A DNA stretch of 64,000 bases, taken from NCBI GenBank assembly GCA_913063375.1, contig CAJXXR010000004.1, positions 1 to 64,000 on the forward strand, written 5' to 3'. The translations under genes were made by a program, and so were the position numbers. The DNA is from an uncultured Flavobacteriales bacterium. GTDB taxonomy: Bacteria; Bacteroidota; Bacteroidia; Flavobacteriales; CAJXXR01. The notes under the pieces are model-generated. The model did no database searches. It was not told the origin of the DNA and saw only the letters and a program-made list of their open reading frames with translations. The first letter of the stretch is position 1. Each line of letters opens with the position of its first letter. Below, piece after piece: positions 35,749 through 43,386 of the stretch.

Positions 35749-36390
35749 ATGAATAGAGTACTAATGATTTACAGCTGTTTTATAGGAATGTTTTTAGCTT
35801 CCTGTACCCATTCAAATGACATCCAGACATTGATTTTGCAACCTGATGGGAAAAAGGGAAAAGATAACGTAATAGTGAGCTTATGGCTTGAGAAGAATAA
35901 ATATGTAAGTCAAGAATTCGCGTCGTGTGCATGGACTGCAATGGGAAAATCTGTCACCCTTCGTTCTTTACTTGAATTTGATCTTTCACAAATTCCGAAG
36001 TCAACTAAAATTATTGATGCAAGATTATCATTGTTCTCCTATGGATCTATGCACAATGGGAATCACACTACAAGCGGTGGATCTAATGAGTCCGTTATTC
36101 AGAGAATAATCCAACCATGGGATGAAGCGGAGGTTCATTGGGGAAATCAACCGCTAACTACTGAACAGAATCAGGTATTCCTATTGGAAAGTGTAGCACC
36201 AATAGAAAACTATCTTAATATTGATGTTACAACAATGATCCAGGATATGATAAATAATCCAGAAGAAGGACATGGTTTTATGTTGAAGCTAGTAAATGAA
36301 GTACATTATAGAAGAATGTTGTTTGCTTCTAGTGATAACTATAACTCAAATCTTCATCCTAAGTTGGAGCTAAAATATGTTCTAAAATAA
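35749..36390 (+). CDS. DNRLRE/CBM96-like lipoprotein (paralog 2)
   Basis: A 213-residue paralog of the preceding gene that differs by having a lipoprotein signal peptide: the lipobox 'FLASC' puts the lipidated Cys at about residue 19. The mature domain keeps 'CAWTAMGKSVTLRSLLEFDLSQIP', 'HTTSGGSNES', 'PWDEAEVHWGNQP', 'ENYLNIDVTTMIQDM', 'HGFMLKLVNEVHYRRMLFASSD' and 'HPKLELKY'. It would be anchored in a membrane, perhaps the outer membrane, while its paralogs are soluble. It shares a transcript with paralog 1 (30-base gap) and faces the convergent LytTR regulator gene 30 bases away. Confidence 0.82.
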   Translation: MNRVLMIYSCFIGMFLASCTHSNDIQTLILQPDGKKGKDNVIVSLWLEKNKYVSQEFASCAWTAMGKSVTLRSLLEFDLSQIPKSTKIIDARLSLFSYGSMHNGNHTTSGGSNESVIQRIIQPWDEAEVHWGNQPLTTEQNQVFLLESVAPIENYLNIDVTTMIQDMINNPEEGHGFMLKLVNEVHYRRMLFASSDNYNSNLHPKLELKYVLK

Positions 36391-36420
36391 TGTCATTGAC
36401 TTAGGTAAAAGGGTTATAGT

Positions 36421-37173
36421 TTATTGACTAAAATAGTTCAAAAAATCACTTTTTCTAGTTGAGGAAACTGGAATATTAATATCATTAATTAGAATGACTT
36501 CTCCACCTTTCCCTTTTTTATAATTTTTCACATAGTTGATATTTATAAGATGGGATTTGTGAACACGTACAAAGTCATATTCTTTAAGGGTTTCTTCATA
36601 AAATTTTAGTGTTCTACAAATGGTTCTCTTGGTTCCATCTTTCAAAAAGAAATCAGTTAAGTTATCATTGGCTTTACAATGCAGAATGTCTTTAAGTTGT
36701 ACCACCTCAAACCCTTCAAGGGTTGGTAAGACCATTTTCTTCAGCTGTTTATTTTCAATGTTTATATTTTCTAATAAGATTTTGGAAGTTTGAATTTTTG
36801 TTTTGTTTTGAATTTGAGCTTCAACATTTTCAACCGCTTCTATTAATTGATCAATATTTAAAGGTTTCAATAAGTATCGACTTGCACTCATATTTATAGC
36901 TTGAAGTGCATAACTACTATAGGCAGTGACAAATATGGATTCGAAGTTTATGTTTTCAAATTTTTCCAAAAGATCGAAAGCATTACCATAAGGCATCTCG
37001 ACATCAAGAAAAACTAAATCAGGTTTGTTAGAGTTTATAATTTTATAGGCATCGTTTATATTGCTAGCCTCTCCAATAACATCTACTTTTGGGCAATATT
37101 TTTCAAGGAAATTTCGAAGCGTTATTCTACTAGCTTCTTCATCTTCAACAATTAGTGCTCTTAATTTTGACAT
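36421..37173 (-). CDS. LytTR-family response regulator
   Basis: A 250-residue two-component regulator. The receiver domain starts 'RALIVEDEEASRITLRNFL', with acidic pocket Glu10/Asp11, phosphoacceptor Asp57 in 'LVFLDVEMPYGNAFDLL', the Thr in 'SIFVTAYSSYA', and Lys in 'RYLLKPLN'. After a linker comes a LytTR DNA-binding domain ('ILHCKANDNLTDFFLKDG', 'FVRVHKSHLININYVKNY', 'NIPVSSTRKSDFLNYF'). It is the only regulator in the DNRLRE locus and the natural partner of the two LytS/YehU-type kinases on the same strand. It is separated from them by paralog 3, which runs the other way. No promoter was identified for it. Confidence 0.93.
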   Translation of the reverse strand: MSKLRALIVEDEEASRITLRNFLEKYCPKVDVIGEASNINDAYKIINSNKPDLVFLDVEMPYGNAFDLLEKFENINFESIFVTAYSSYALQAINMSASRYLLKPLNIDQLIEAVENVEAQIQNKTKIQTSKILLENINIENKQLKKMVLPTLEGFEVVQLKDILHCKANDNLTDFFLKDGTKRTICRTLKFYEETLKEYDFVRVHKSHLININYVKNYKKGKGGEVILINDINIPVSSTRKSDFLNYFSQ

Positions 37174-37477
37174 AGTATTTGAGGGGGAATTGAGGTTTTT
37201 AATTGAATTTTTAATGGATTTAAGATAGTTTTTTTTAGATAAACTCCAAAGTGCATAAGTCTACTTTTTTGACTTTATAGTATCTTTTGATTATTCAATT
37301 AATATTTTGAATTAACATTTAATACAGATGGACTTATATTTGCTAGTAATGTTAAAAATCGATTTCTTTTTAATTTAGAAAAGGAGGAGTATTATCGCTC
37401 CATGTTTTTAGCCTCTTCAGATTATCAGTATATTAAAATGCATCCAAAAGTAATAATAACCTATTATTTTAAAAAGA
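37174..37477. other. Intergenic region upstream of DNRLRE paralog 3, holding a gene remnant
   Basis: Between the LytTR gene (minus) and paralog 3 (plus). The left ~130 bases show nothing coding. A TATATTTG -7-like box is at 37335-37342 with no well-spaced TTG. The right part is the C-terminal fragment of a DNRLRE gene, described separately. Confidence 0.6.
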
Positions 37478-37485
37478 GTGAATAA
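37351..37485 (+). pseudogene. Remnant of a fifth DNRLRE paralog (C-terminus only)
   Basis: The plus-strand frame ending at the TAA at 37483-37485 reads 'NRFLFNLEKEEYYRSM', 'FLASSDYQYIKMHPKVII' and 'TYYFKKSE'. It aligns without gaps to the C-terminal ends of the four intact paralogs (for example 'GFMLRLVEEMYYRKMIFASTD...HPTLQIIYTKKK'). The frame is open only back to 37303, has no upstream start codon giving a signal peptide, and lacks the 'STSGGSNES' and 'WDE..V.W' core. Its stop codon overlaps the GTG start of paralog 3 by a few bases. It is therefore the stranded 3' end of a deleted copy, too short to be listed as a gene. Confidence 0.8.
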
Positions 37486-38110
37486 GGCAGGTCTCATAAT
37501 TTTTATTTTCAGTTTCCATTGGTCTGTTCTATTTGGTCAAGACACCTTACTATTAAGGTCAGATAACTCTGAAATCATTGATGTGATGATATCTAGTGCT
37601 ACGCACTATAGAGGATATCCAAGCTCACCAGAAATTTCAGGTATAGCTTGGACTGGAAATTTAAAAAAAATAAAAGGGAGGGGGTTTATAGATTTTGATT
37701 TATCAACACTTCCTGAGGGCATTGAATTAAAATCAGCAAGCCTGTCATTGTATTCGATTGTTTCTATGCACAATGGAAATCATTCTACGAGTGGAGGTTC
37801 AAATGAATCTGTGTTGCAACGTGTGATAAGTGATTGGGATGTGAAAACTTTAAATTGGTCAAACCAACCCTATACTACCTCAGTGAATGAGGTAATACTT
37901 ATAGAAAGTATATCAGAGAATGAAGATTATTTGGATATTGATATTACGGCCTTGGTACAAGATATTTTGGAGGATAGAGAATGCAGCTTTGGTTTTATGC
38001 TTCGCCTAGTTGAAGAGATGTATTATAGGAAAATGATATTTGCCTCAACGGATTATTTGGATAGTTCAAAACACCCAACTTTACAAATTATTTATACTAA
38101 AAAGAAATAG
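37478..38110 (+). CDS. Secreted DNRLRE/CBM96-like protein (paralog 3), GTG start
   Basis: A 210-residue paralog with a Sec signal peptide (NKAGLIIFIFSFHWSVLFGQ/DT). No ATG is available before the signal peptide, so translation should begin at GTG 37478, which overlaps the stop of the paralog-5 remnant. The domain has 'IAWTGNLKKIKGRGFIDFDLSTLP', 'GNHSTSGGSNES', 'SDWDVKTLNWSNQP', 'EDYLDIDITALVQDI', 'FGFMLRLVEEMYYRKMIFASTD'. Its 'SMHNGNH' stretch is shared with paralog 2. It runs into the convergent kinase gene with only 18 bases between the stops. It lies between the LytTR gene and the kinases, breaking what would otherwise be a minus-strand kinase-regulator operon. Confidence 0.82.
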   Translation: MNKAGLIIFIFSFHWSVLFGQDTLLLRSDNSEIIDVMISSATHYRGYPSSPEISGIAWTGNLKKIKGRGFIDFDLSTLPEGIELKSASLSLYSIVSMHNGNHSTSGGSNESVLQRVISDWDVKTLNWSNQPYTTSVNEVILIESISENEDYLDIDITALVQDILEDRECSFGFMLRLVEEMYYRKMIFASTDYLDSSKHPTLQIIYTKKK

Positions 38111-38128
38111 TTTCCAATATTTTGAAGC

Positions 38129-40147
38129 CTATTTTTGCGGAATGGTTAATATAATCATGGTACCACAATCTGCCTTGTCAGGGTCTAAATCGCTTACTTC
38201 TTCAGTGATTTTTATTTTATGGAGATCCTCAAATATTTGTATTCTATGTTTAATATTCTTTAAGGCTATACTTTTATTTTTCTTTTGGTTATTGGTTTTG
38301 TATTCCTTACTTTTTTCCCTTCCAATACCGTCATCAATTACAGTAACCAAGAGGTTCCCTCCATCATTTTTAATGGAGACTTTTAATAGCCCCATTTCCT
38401 TTTTATATCTCAATCCATGCCATATAGCATTTTCTATATAGGGTTGAATAAGCATTGGTGGTAACTTGAATTCATCTTCATCCAAATCGGCATCAATATC
38501 AAGCGTAAAAGTGAATTTGTCCTTGAATCTGTGGTGTTCTAATTCCAAATAGATATTTATTATTTCTAGCTCCTTACTTAATGGAATGAAATCATATTCT
38601 GAATTCTCCATTACAGACCGCATCAAACTTGAAAACTCACTTAAGAAGCTATTGGCTGCCCTTTCATCGTTAAGGGAAATAAAGCTATTTACAGAATTCA
38701 AGGCATTAAATATAAAGTGAGGGTTCATCTGCGATCGTAAAGACCTTAAGGCTAATTGCTGATTAGCAACTTTACGTTGTTTCGAAATATGTCTTAAATA
38801 AAATATCCCTATGGTAACTAAAACTAGCCCCAAGGCCAATATTAAGATTATCTGATTGGAGTTTTCGTTATCCGTTTTCAGGCCTATAATTTCATTTTTG
38901 TCTATATATTGATTTCGTTGTAATTCGTTCGCATTTAAGGTGTTTCCTAAACTTGATGCTCCAGATTCTGAATTTTCATAATTTAATTTTAGCTGATGCG
39001 ATTTGATGGTATCACGGAGTTGCTCGTATGAAACAAAATATTGTAAGGCTTTCTGCTGATTATTTGACTTATTTAAATGATGGGCTAAATCTTTAATTAT
39101 TTCGATTTCAGCGTTTATAAATAGGGCATAGCTAATTTTGGAAAAATATTTGTCAACTGCTCGTACTGCTTTGTCAAATTCTTCCTTCTTATAGTATCTA
39201 TTGGCTGATTTAAGATATTCGAGGGAATTTAAATTTTTATCATTTAGAATTTCATTCCTAATCCTTAACTGCTTAGTCGTAAAAATATCTGCAGTTATAG
39301 AAGAGGTATCAGGACTACCATCGGCATTAATTACAAAAAAGGTAGAGTCGGTTACCGTTTGATCGATTTCATTATTTGCCAAAGCATGGTATTCTTGCGC
39401 TTTTTTGGTGTCACCAAGCTGAAAATAACAATCAGCAATCCTTCTATAGCAATTTCTAATATTTAAGTTTTGGTTATTATGTTTTTCTTTAATCAATAGT
39501 CTGTTATAAACGTCTATAGCCAGTAAGAATTGATTTGAATTAAAGTAATTGTCTGCAGCCTTGTAATCAAAATTATCTTGAATTAAAGAATTAGATATTT
39601 TCAAATTTAGGATGGCATATATTTCATTAGCGCTATCATATTCACCAAGTTGTGCATATATTTCAGCCCAGTCACTATAGAATACTATAGGGACTATGTG
39701 AAACTCTAATTCAATGCAATAATTTAATTCTATACGTCGATATTTTCTTTTTGGAGGTTGATCTTGTTTTTGATAGTCCTCCAATTTTAAAATAAGGGGA
39801 ATATTTATTTTTTTTAGTTGCCCTTTGGCTAATTTCAAATATTGTAAAGCAATAGTTGGTTTCTGAAGATTTTTATAGGAACGCCCCATGAGCATATAAC
39901 AATAGGCTGTTTCCCTATATAGGTTTTGCTTTATGGATAGCGGGATCAGGTCATTTATATTGTGAATGGCCTCTTCTGGATTTTTGGAAATTTGAGGTTC
40001 AATTTCTGTAATCAGATTAAATAGATACAACCCCGTTGTGTCTACCTCCATAATTTCTTTTTTGGAAGTACTTTGATTCTTAGCCAAAGTTACTCCGTAA
40101 AAAAGAGATACTAGGAATAGTATGTGCTTAAATTTAATTCTGATCAT
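38129..40147 (-). CDS. TPR-sensor histidine kinase, LytS/YehU type (kinase 1)
   Basis: A 672-residue sensor kinase. N-terminal signal/anchor (MIRIKFKHILFLVSLFYGVTLAK), about 400 residues of TPR-like helices probably in the periplasm ('RNCYRRIADCYFQLGDTKKAQEYH'), one transmembrane helix near residues 430-450 ('IILILALGLVLVTIGIFYL'), then a His_kinase (PF06580-type) domain with phosphoacceptor His477 in 'SQMNPHFIFNALNSV'. An HATPase domain follows ('LPPMLIQPYIENAIWHGLRYK', 'VIDDGIGREKS'). Paralogous to kinase 2 with the same His position. The likely partner is the LytTR regulator at 36421. A consensus promoter lies so close to the ATG that the transcript should be almost leaderless. Confidence 0.92.
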   Translation of the reverse strand: MIRIKFKHILFLVSLFYGVTLAKNQSTSKKEIMEVDTTGLYLFNLITEIEPQISKNPEEAIHNINDLIPLSIKQNLYRETAYCYMLMGRSYKNLQKPTIALQYLKLAKGQLKKINIPLILKLEDYQKQDQPPKRKYRRIELNYCIELEFHIVPIVFYSDWAEIYAQLGEYDSANEIYAILNLKISNSLIQDNFDYKAADNYFNSNQFLLAIDVYNRLLIKEKHNNQNLNIRNCYRRIADCYFQLGDTKKAQEYHALANNEIDQTVTDSTFFVINADGSPDTSSITADIFTTKQLRIRNEILNDKNLNSLEYLKSANRYYKKEEFDKAVRAVDKYFSKISYALFINAEIEIIKDLAHHLNKSNNQQKALQYFVSYEQLRDTIKSHQLKLNYENSESGASSLGNTLNANELQRNQYIDKNEIIGLKTDNENSNQIILILALGLVLVTIGIFYLRHISKQRKVANQQLALRSLRSQMNPHFIFNALNSVNSFISLNDERAANSFLSEFSSLMRSVMENSEYDFIPLSKELEIINIYLELEHHRFKDKFTFTLDIDADLDEDEFKLPPMLIQPYIENAIWHGLRYKKEMGLLKVSIKNDGGNLLVTVIDDGIGREKSKEYKTNNQKKNKSIALKNIKHRIQIFEDLHKIKITEEVSDLDPDKADCGTMIILTIPQK

Positions 40148-40152
40148 AGGCC

Positions 40153-40183
40153 CAAATGTACTTAATATGATCCATTCTTACAA
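40153..40183 (-). promoter_or_regulatory. Promoter of kinase 1, near-leaderless
   Basis: On the minus strand, TTG (40183-40181), 20-base spacer, TACATTTG (40160-40153). The ATG at 40147 begins five bases after the -7 box, so the transcript would begin at or next to the start codon. Same elements and spacing as the kinase 2 promoter. Confidence 0.68.
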
Positions 40184-40413
40184 GAGGTGAAGATTCTAAA
40201 TCCCTTATTAATAAAGGCTTTAGCGTGATTTTTGTCCAGCTAGCGTAATTGAGGTAGTTAACTAAGTGAAAAGGTGCTTTCACTAATTCTGCCTTGAATG
40301 TGAATAAAACAAAAGTTAAGTTTACAGTAATAATAATGTAATACAAAGCACCGGAGTAATGGGGATTATAACGGTAAATTAATGTTTAAGTAATTAGATA
40401 TTTTAAATGTGTG

Positions 40414-40444
40414 GAAAAAAAGCGATCATTGATCGCTTTTTTTT
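40414..40444 (-). terminator. Terminator downstream of kinase 2
   Basis: Palindrome AAAGCGATCA...TGATCGCTTT with A and T runs on both sides; T tract on the minus strand, 76 bases after the kinase 2 stop. Confidence 0.82.
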
Positions 40445-40519
40445 GTTTTATCAAACTTCAATACCTTCCTCTTGTATTAATAATTTAACACTTGCCCAAA
40501 GGAAATAAGCGTGGTTCCT

Positions 40520-42541
40520 TTAGTTTTTTTGAGGTATTATGATGATTATTTTTGTTCCAGTATCTTCTTTTTCAGTATATAAGTCTGTTATTTTTACATC
40601 AATTTTAATCTTATGTAAATTTTGAAAAATTTCTATCCTTTGATCTATATTTTTAAGCGCGATACTTTTATTCTTCTTTTGGTTTTTGGTCTTAAATAAT
40701 TTACTCTTAACTCTACCAATACCATCATCCATAATCTCTATTATAATCTTATTGCTCTGCTCTTTTATATTTATCTGCAAGAAACCCTTTTCATTTTTAT
40801 AGCGCAATCCGTGCCAAATAGCATTTTCAAGGTATGGCTGAATCAACATTGGAGGTAATTGAATATGGTCTTCATCAATGTTTTCATCAATGTTAAGATG
40901 AAAGGTGAATTTATCCTTAAATCGATGATGTTCAAGTTTAAGGTAAATATTTAAAATTTCGATTTCCTTTGTTAAGGAAATAAAGTCATATTCCGAATTT
41001 TCCATTACTGTACGCATCAAGCTAGAAAATTCGCTTAAAAATTTGTTTGCATCTCTTTCATTATTTAGAGAGATAAAACTATTCACCGAATTTAAGGCAT
41101 TAAATATGAAATGTGGATTCATTTGTGATCGTAAGGATCTGAGCGCTAATTGTTGATTGGAGACCTTTCTTTGTTTGGATATTCGTCTTAAAAATAGAAC
41201 CCCTACTGTTACAATCAGTAAACCAAAAAGGAGTAAATTGTTCATGTTATTAGTGAATTCTTGCTCTTTTTTTAAAAAATCATACTTATTATCTTTTAGT
41301 TCTTTAGCTCTTTGAATTTTGTCTGCGTTAAGGATGTTTTGTAATCCTTTAGCTCCAATTTCGGAAGATTTATTACTTGCCAGAACTTGATGATTTTTAA
41401 TGGTATCTCTTAATGCTTCATAGTGCATTAAATACTGGAGGGCTTTTTCTGGCCTATTAGTTTTACTTATTTGATTTGCTATATCTCTTATGATTTGAAT
41501 TTCTAATTCTTCAAATAAGGCGTAGCAAATTTTTCCAAAATACTTATCCAACGCCCTTTCTGCCTTTTGAAATTCCTTGTTTTTATAATATTTCTTAGCA
41601 AGGTTTAAATACGCTAAAGAATTTAGATTTTTCCTTTTTAATATTTTGTGTCTTTGATGACGTTGTTCAGGGCTAACTATATTAATATTTAACTCATTGC
41701 TTTTAGATAATTCATCCTTTTGAATTATATCAAATATAGAATCGCTTACGGATTGATCTATCCCAACTTTGGCAAGCTGAAGAAATGCTTCAACATTTTC
41801 CATGTCACCTAATTCATAATAGCAATCTGCGATTCTTCTACAACAATTTTTAATATTTAAGTTTTGATTACCATGCTTTTCATGAATCAATAGTTTTTTA
41901 TAATCTTCAATTGCAGCTGTATATTTCCCGGATTCAAATTGGTTCTGAGCAATGAAGTATTCTAAATTACGATGAATTGAGTTATTGGTAACCCTTTCTC
42001 GCAATATATTGAGCATTTCATTAGAGTTGCTATACTGCTCCAATTGTTTATATATTTCTGCAATGTCAATATAAAAGCCTATTGGAATAATGTTTTGTTT
42101 TAATTCAGCGCAAGTGAAACGTCCTTTTTTCTTATATTTTCTTTTTGGAGTCTGATTATTTTCATTGAAATTTTTTAAACTAAAAAAGACTTGGATTCCT
42201 TTTTTGTCAAATTGGAACTTTGCCAATTTCATATATTGAAGTGCAAGGGTCGGTTGCTGCAGGATTTTATAACATCGCCCTAATAATATATAACAAAAAC
42301 CTGTCTCCCGATTCGCATTTTGTTTAATTGCTAAGGGTAGTATTTCATTTAATTGGTCAATGCAATGTTCTGGTTCATCTTCAAGGCTTGATTCTAAATT
42401 CAAAATTTGGTAGAATAAGCTATCACTTTTAGACTCTGTGTTGATGGACTCGCTCGTCTTTCTTGAAATTCCGACTCCAATTGTAGACTGAAGAGATAAG
42501 ATTATACCCAGAAAAAGAAGAATGTATTTTAGTTTTTTCAT
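40520..42541 (-). CDS. TPR-sensor histidine kinase, LytS/YehU type (kinase 2)
   Basis: A 673-residue paralog of kinase 1. Signal/anchor (MKKLKYILLFLGIILSLQS), TPR-rich periplasmic region ('IKNCCRRIADCYYELGDMENVEAFL'), one transmembrane helix ('LLLFGLLIVTVGVLFL'), phosphoacceptor His477 ('SQMNPHFIFNALNSV') and HATPase motifs ('LPPMLIQPYLENAIWHGLRY', 'IMDDGIGRVKS'). The catalytic halves of the two kinases are nearly alike while the TPR sensor halves have diverged, suggesting different inputs to one output. ATG 42541 was chosen; the TTG at 42550 falls in the -7 box. It has its own terminator and promoter, so it is not simply co-transcribed with kinase 1. Divergent from DNRLRE paralog 4. Confidence 0.92.
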   Translation of the reverse strand: MKKLKYILLFLGIILSLQSTIGVGISRKTSESINTESKSDSLFYQILNLESSLEDEPEHCIDQLNEILPLAIKQNANRETGFCYILLGRCYKILQQPTLALQYMKLAKFQFDKKGIQVFFSLKNFNENNQTPKRKYKKKGRFTCAELKQNIIPIGFYIDIAEIYKQLEQYSNSNEMLNILRERVTNNSIHRNLEYFIAQNQFESGKYTAAIEDYKKLLIHEKHGNQNLNIKNCCRRIADCYYELGDMENVEAFLQLAKVGIDQSVSDSIFDIIQKDELSKSNELNINIVSPEQRHQRHKILKRKNLNSLAYLNLAKKYYKNKEFQKAERALDKYFGKICYALFEELEIQIIRDIANQISKTNRPEKALQYLMHYEALRDTIKNHQVLASNKSSEIGAKGLQNILNADKIQRAKELKDNKYDFLKKEQEFTNNMNNLLLFGLLIVTVGVLFLRRISKQRKVSNQQLALRSLRSQMNPHFIFNALNSVNSFISLNNERDANKFLSEFSSLMRTVMENSEYDFISLTKEIEILNIYLKLEHHRFKDKFTFHLNIDENIDEDHIQLPPMLIQPYLENAIWHGLRYKNEKGFLQINIKEQSNKIIIEIMDDGIGRVKSKLFKTKNQKKNKSIALKNIDQRIEIFQNLHKIKIDVKITDLYTEKEDTGTKIIIIIPQKN

Positions 42542-42547
42542 TAGTAC

Positions 42548-42578
42548 CAAATGTAGCTAAAAGCGTAGAGTAAAACAA
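42548..42578 (-). promoter_or_regulatory. Promoter of kinase 2, near-leaderless
   Basis: On the minus strand, TTG (42578-42576), 20-base spacer, TACATTTG (42555-42548), with the ATG six bases after the -7 box. It matches the kinase 1 promoter in both boxes and in spacer length. Confidence 0.68.
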
Positions 42579-42752
42579 GTTAATATTCTTTGTGTAGCCT
42601 TATTTTTAAGGTTATAAGGTATTGTAATTATTGACTTATTATAAAGTAATTAGACCTCCTTATATTTGAGGTTTAGAGGAGTTTATTTAAATAAATTTTT
42701 CATGGATGTATTATAATTTTATCTTTATAGATAAATTAAAGAGTAGAAAATT

Positions 42753-43370
42753 TTGCATCCCTTTAAATTAACATTTTCCTTATTTTTTGTGAGCTGTATT
42801 CTTATTGCTCAAGATAGTTTGATTTTAATTCCAAATGGAAGAACTGGTAAAGATGCCTATTTGTCTAGTTTTCATCCAGATATAAATTTTGGTGATTTTA
42901 ATGATATATCTTCTCATGCATGGACAAATGGAGGAGAAGATGCAATTGTTAGGTCCTTAATAGAATTTGATCTTTCTGAATTGAAAAATGGAACGATCAT
43001 TAAGTCAGCTATGCTTACATTTTATGCAAGTAAAAATTCCCCTGGTGGCTCTCATTCAACAAGTGGTGGATCAAATGAAGTATTGATTCAAAGAGTGATA
43101 ACTCCTTGGGATGAAAATACCGTTTGTTGGAATAACCAACCTCAAACAACCTCTCTTAATGAGGTAACTCTTATTGAAAGTGTATATTATAATGAAGATT
43201 ATGAAAATATTGATGTCCGCCAATTAATTCAAGATAGTATGGATGATCTGGATAATAGTTTTGGATTTTTATTACGCCTTAAAACCGAAGAAATATACAG
43301 AAAACTTGTATTCGGATCTAGTGATGTGAAAAATATGAAACTACGTCCAAAGTTAGTTATAGTTTATTAG
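42753..43370 (+). CDS. Secreted DNRLRE/CBM96-like protein (paralog 4), TTG start
   Basis: A 205-residue paralog with a Sec signal peptide (HPFKLTFSLFFVSCILIAQ/DS). The only start that preserves the signal peptide is TTG 42753. The domain has 'HAWTNGGEDAIVRSLIEFDLSEL', 'GSHSTSGGSNE', 'TPWDENTVCWNNQP', 'EDYENIDVRQLIQDS', 'FGFLLRLKTEEIYRKLVFGSSD', 'RPKLVIVY'. It is transcribed divergently from kinase 2 across a 211-base gap holding TATATTTG at 42661-42668, a possible -7 box giving a leader of about 80 bases. The arrangement points to joint control with the kinase gene. Confidence 0.82.
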   Translation: MHPFKLTFSLFFVSCILIAQDSLILIPNGRTGKDAYLSSFHPDINFGDFNDISSHAWTNGGEDAIVRSLIEFDLSELKNGTIIKSAMLTFYASKNSPGGSHSTSGGSNEVLIQRVITPWDENTVCWNNQPQTTSLNEVTLIESVYYNEDYENIDVRQLIQDSMDDLDNSFGFLLRLKTEEIYRKLVFGSSDVKNMKLRPKLVIVY

Positions 43371-43386
43371 CAAATTCCTTAATAAA

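Larger units (their letters stand above)
40148..40519. other. 372-base region between the two kinase genes
   Basis: Holds the kinase 1 promoter at its left end (40153-40183) and the kinase 2 terminator (40414-40444), with a further weak hairpin, AAAGGAA...TTCCTTT, near 40497-40520. The minus-strand open frame at 40134-40346 has no homology or start support. Nothing else is seen. Confidence 0.6.

Noticed and set aside
37335-37342. TATATTTG box as a firm promoter of paralog 3 (and 42661-42668 for paralog 4)
   Set aside because: The nearest upstream TTG lies 25-27 bases away, outside the usual spacing, so only a tentative -7 match is noted.
40134-40346. Minus-strand 70-codon frame in the kinase intergenic region
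   Set aside because: It covers the kinase 1 promoter and overlaps its start, with no recognisable sequence.
38129-42541. Kinases as hybrid kinases with fused receiver domains
   Set aside because: Both end after the HATPase domain; no receiver motifs follow.
35095-43370. DNRLRE proteins as T9SS cargo
   Set aside because: They end at the domain boundary (HPKL.I.Y) and lack the C-terminal sorting domain seen on other proteins here.
35095-43370. Phage or transposon origin of the DNRLRE cluster
   Set aside because: No integrase, transposase, terminal repeats or target-site duplications were seen; duplication in place explains the layout.
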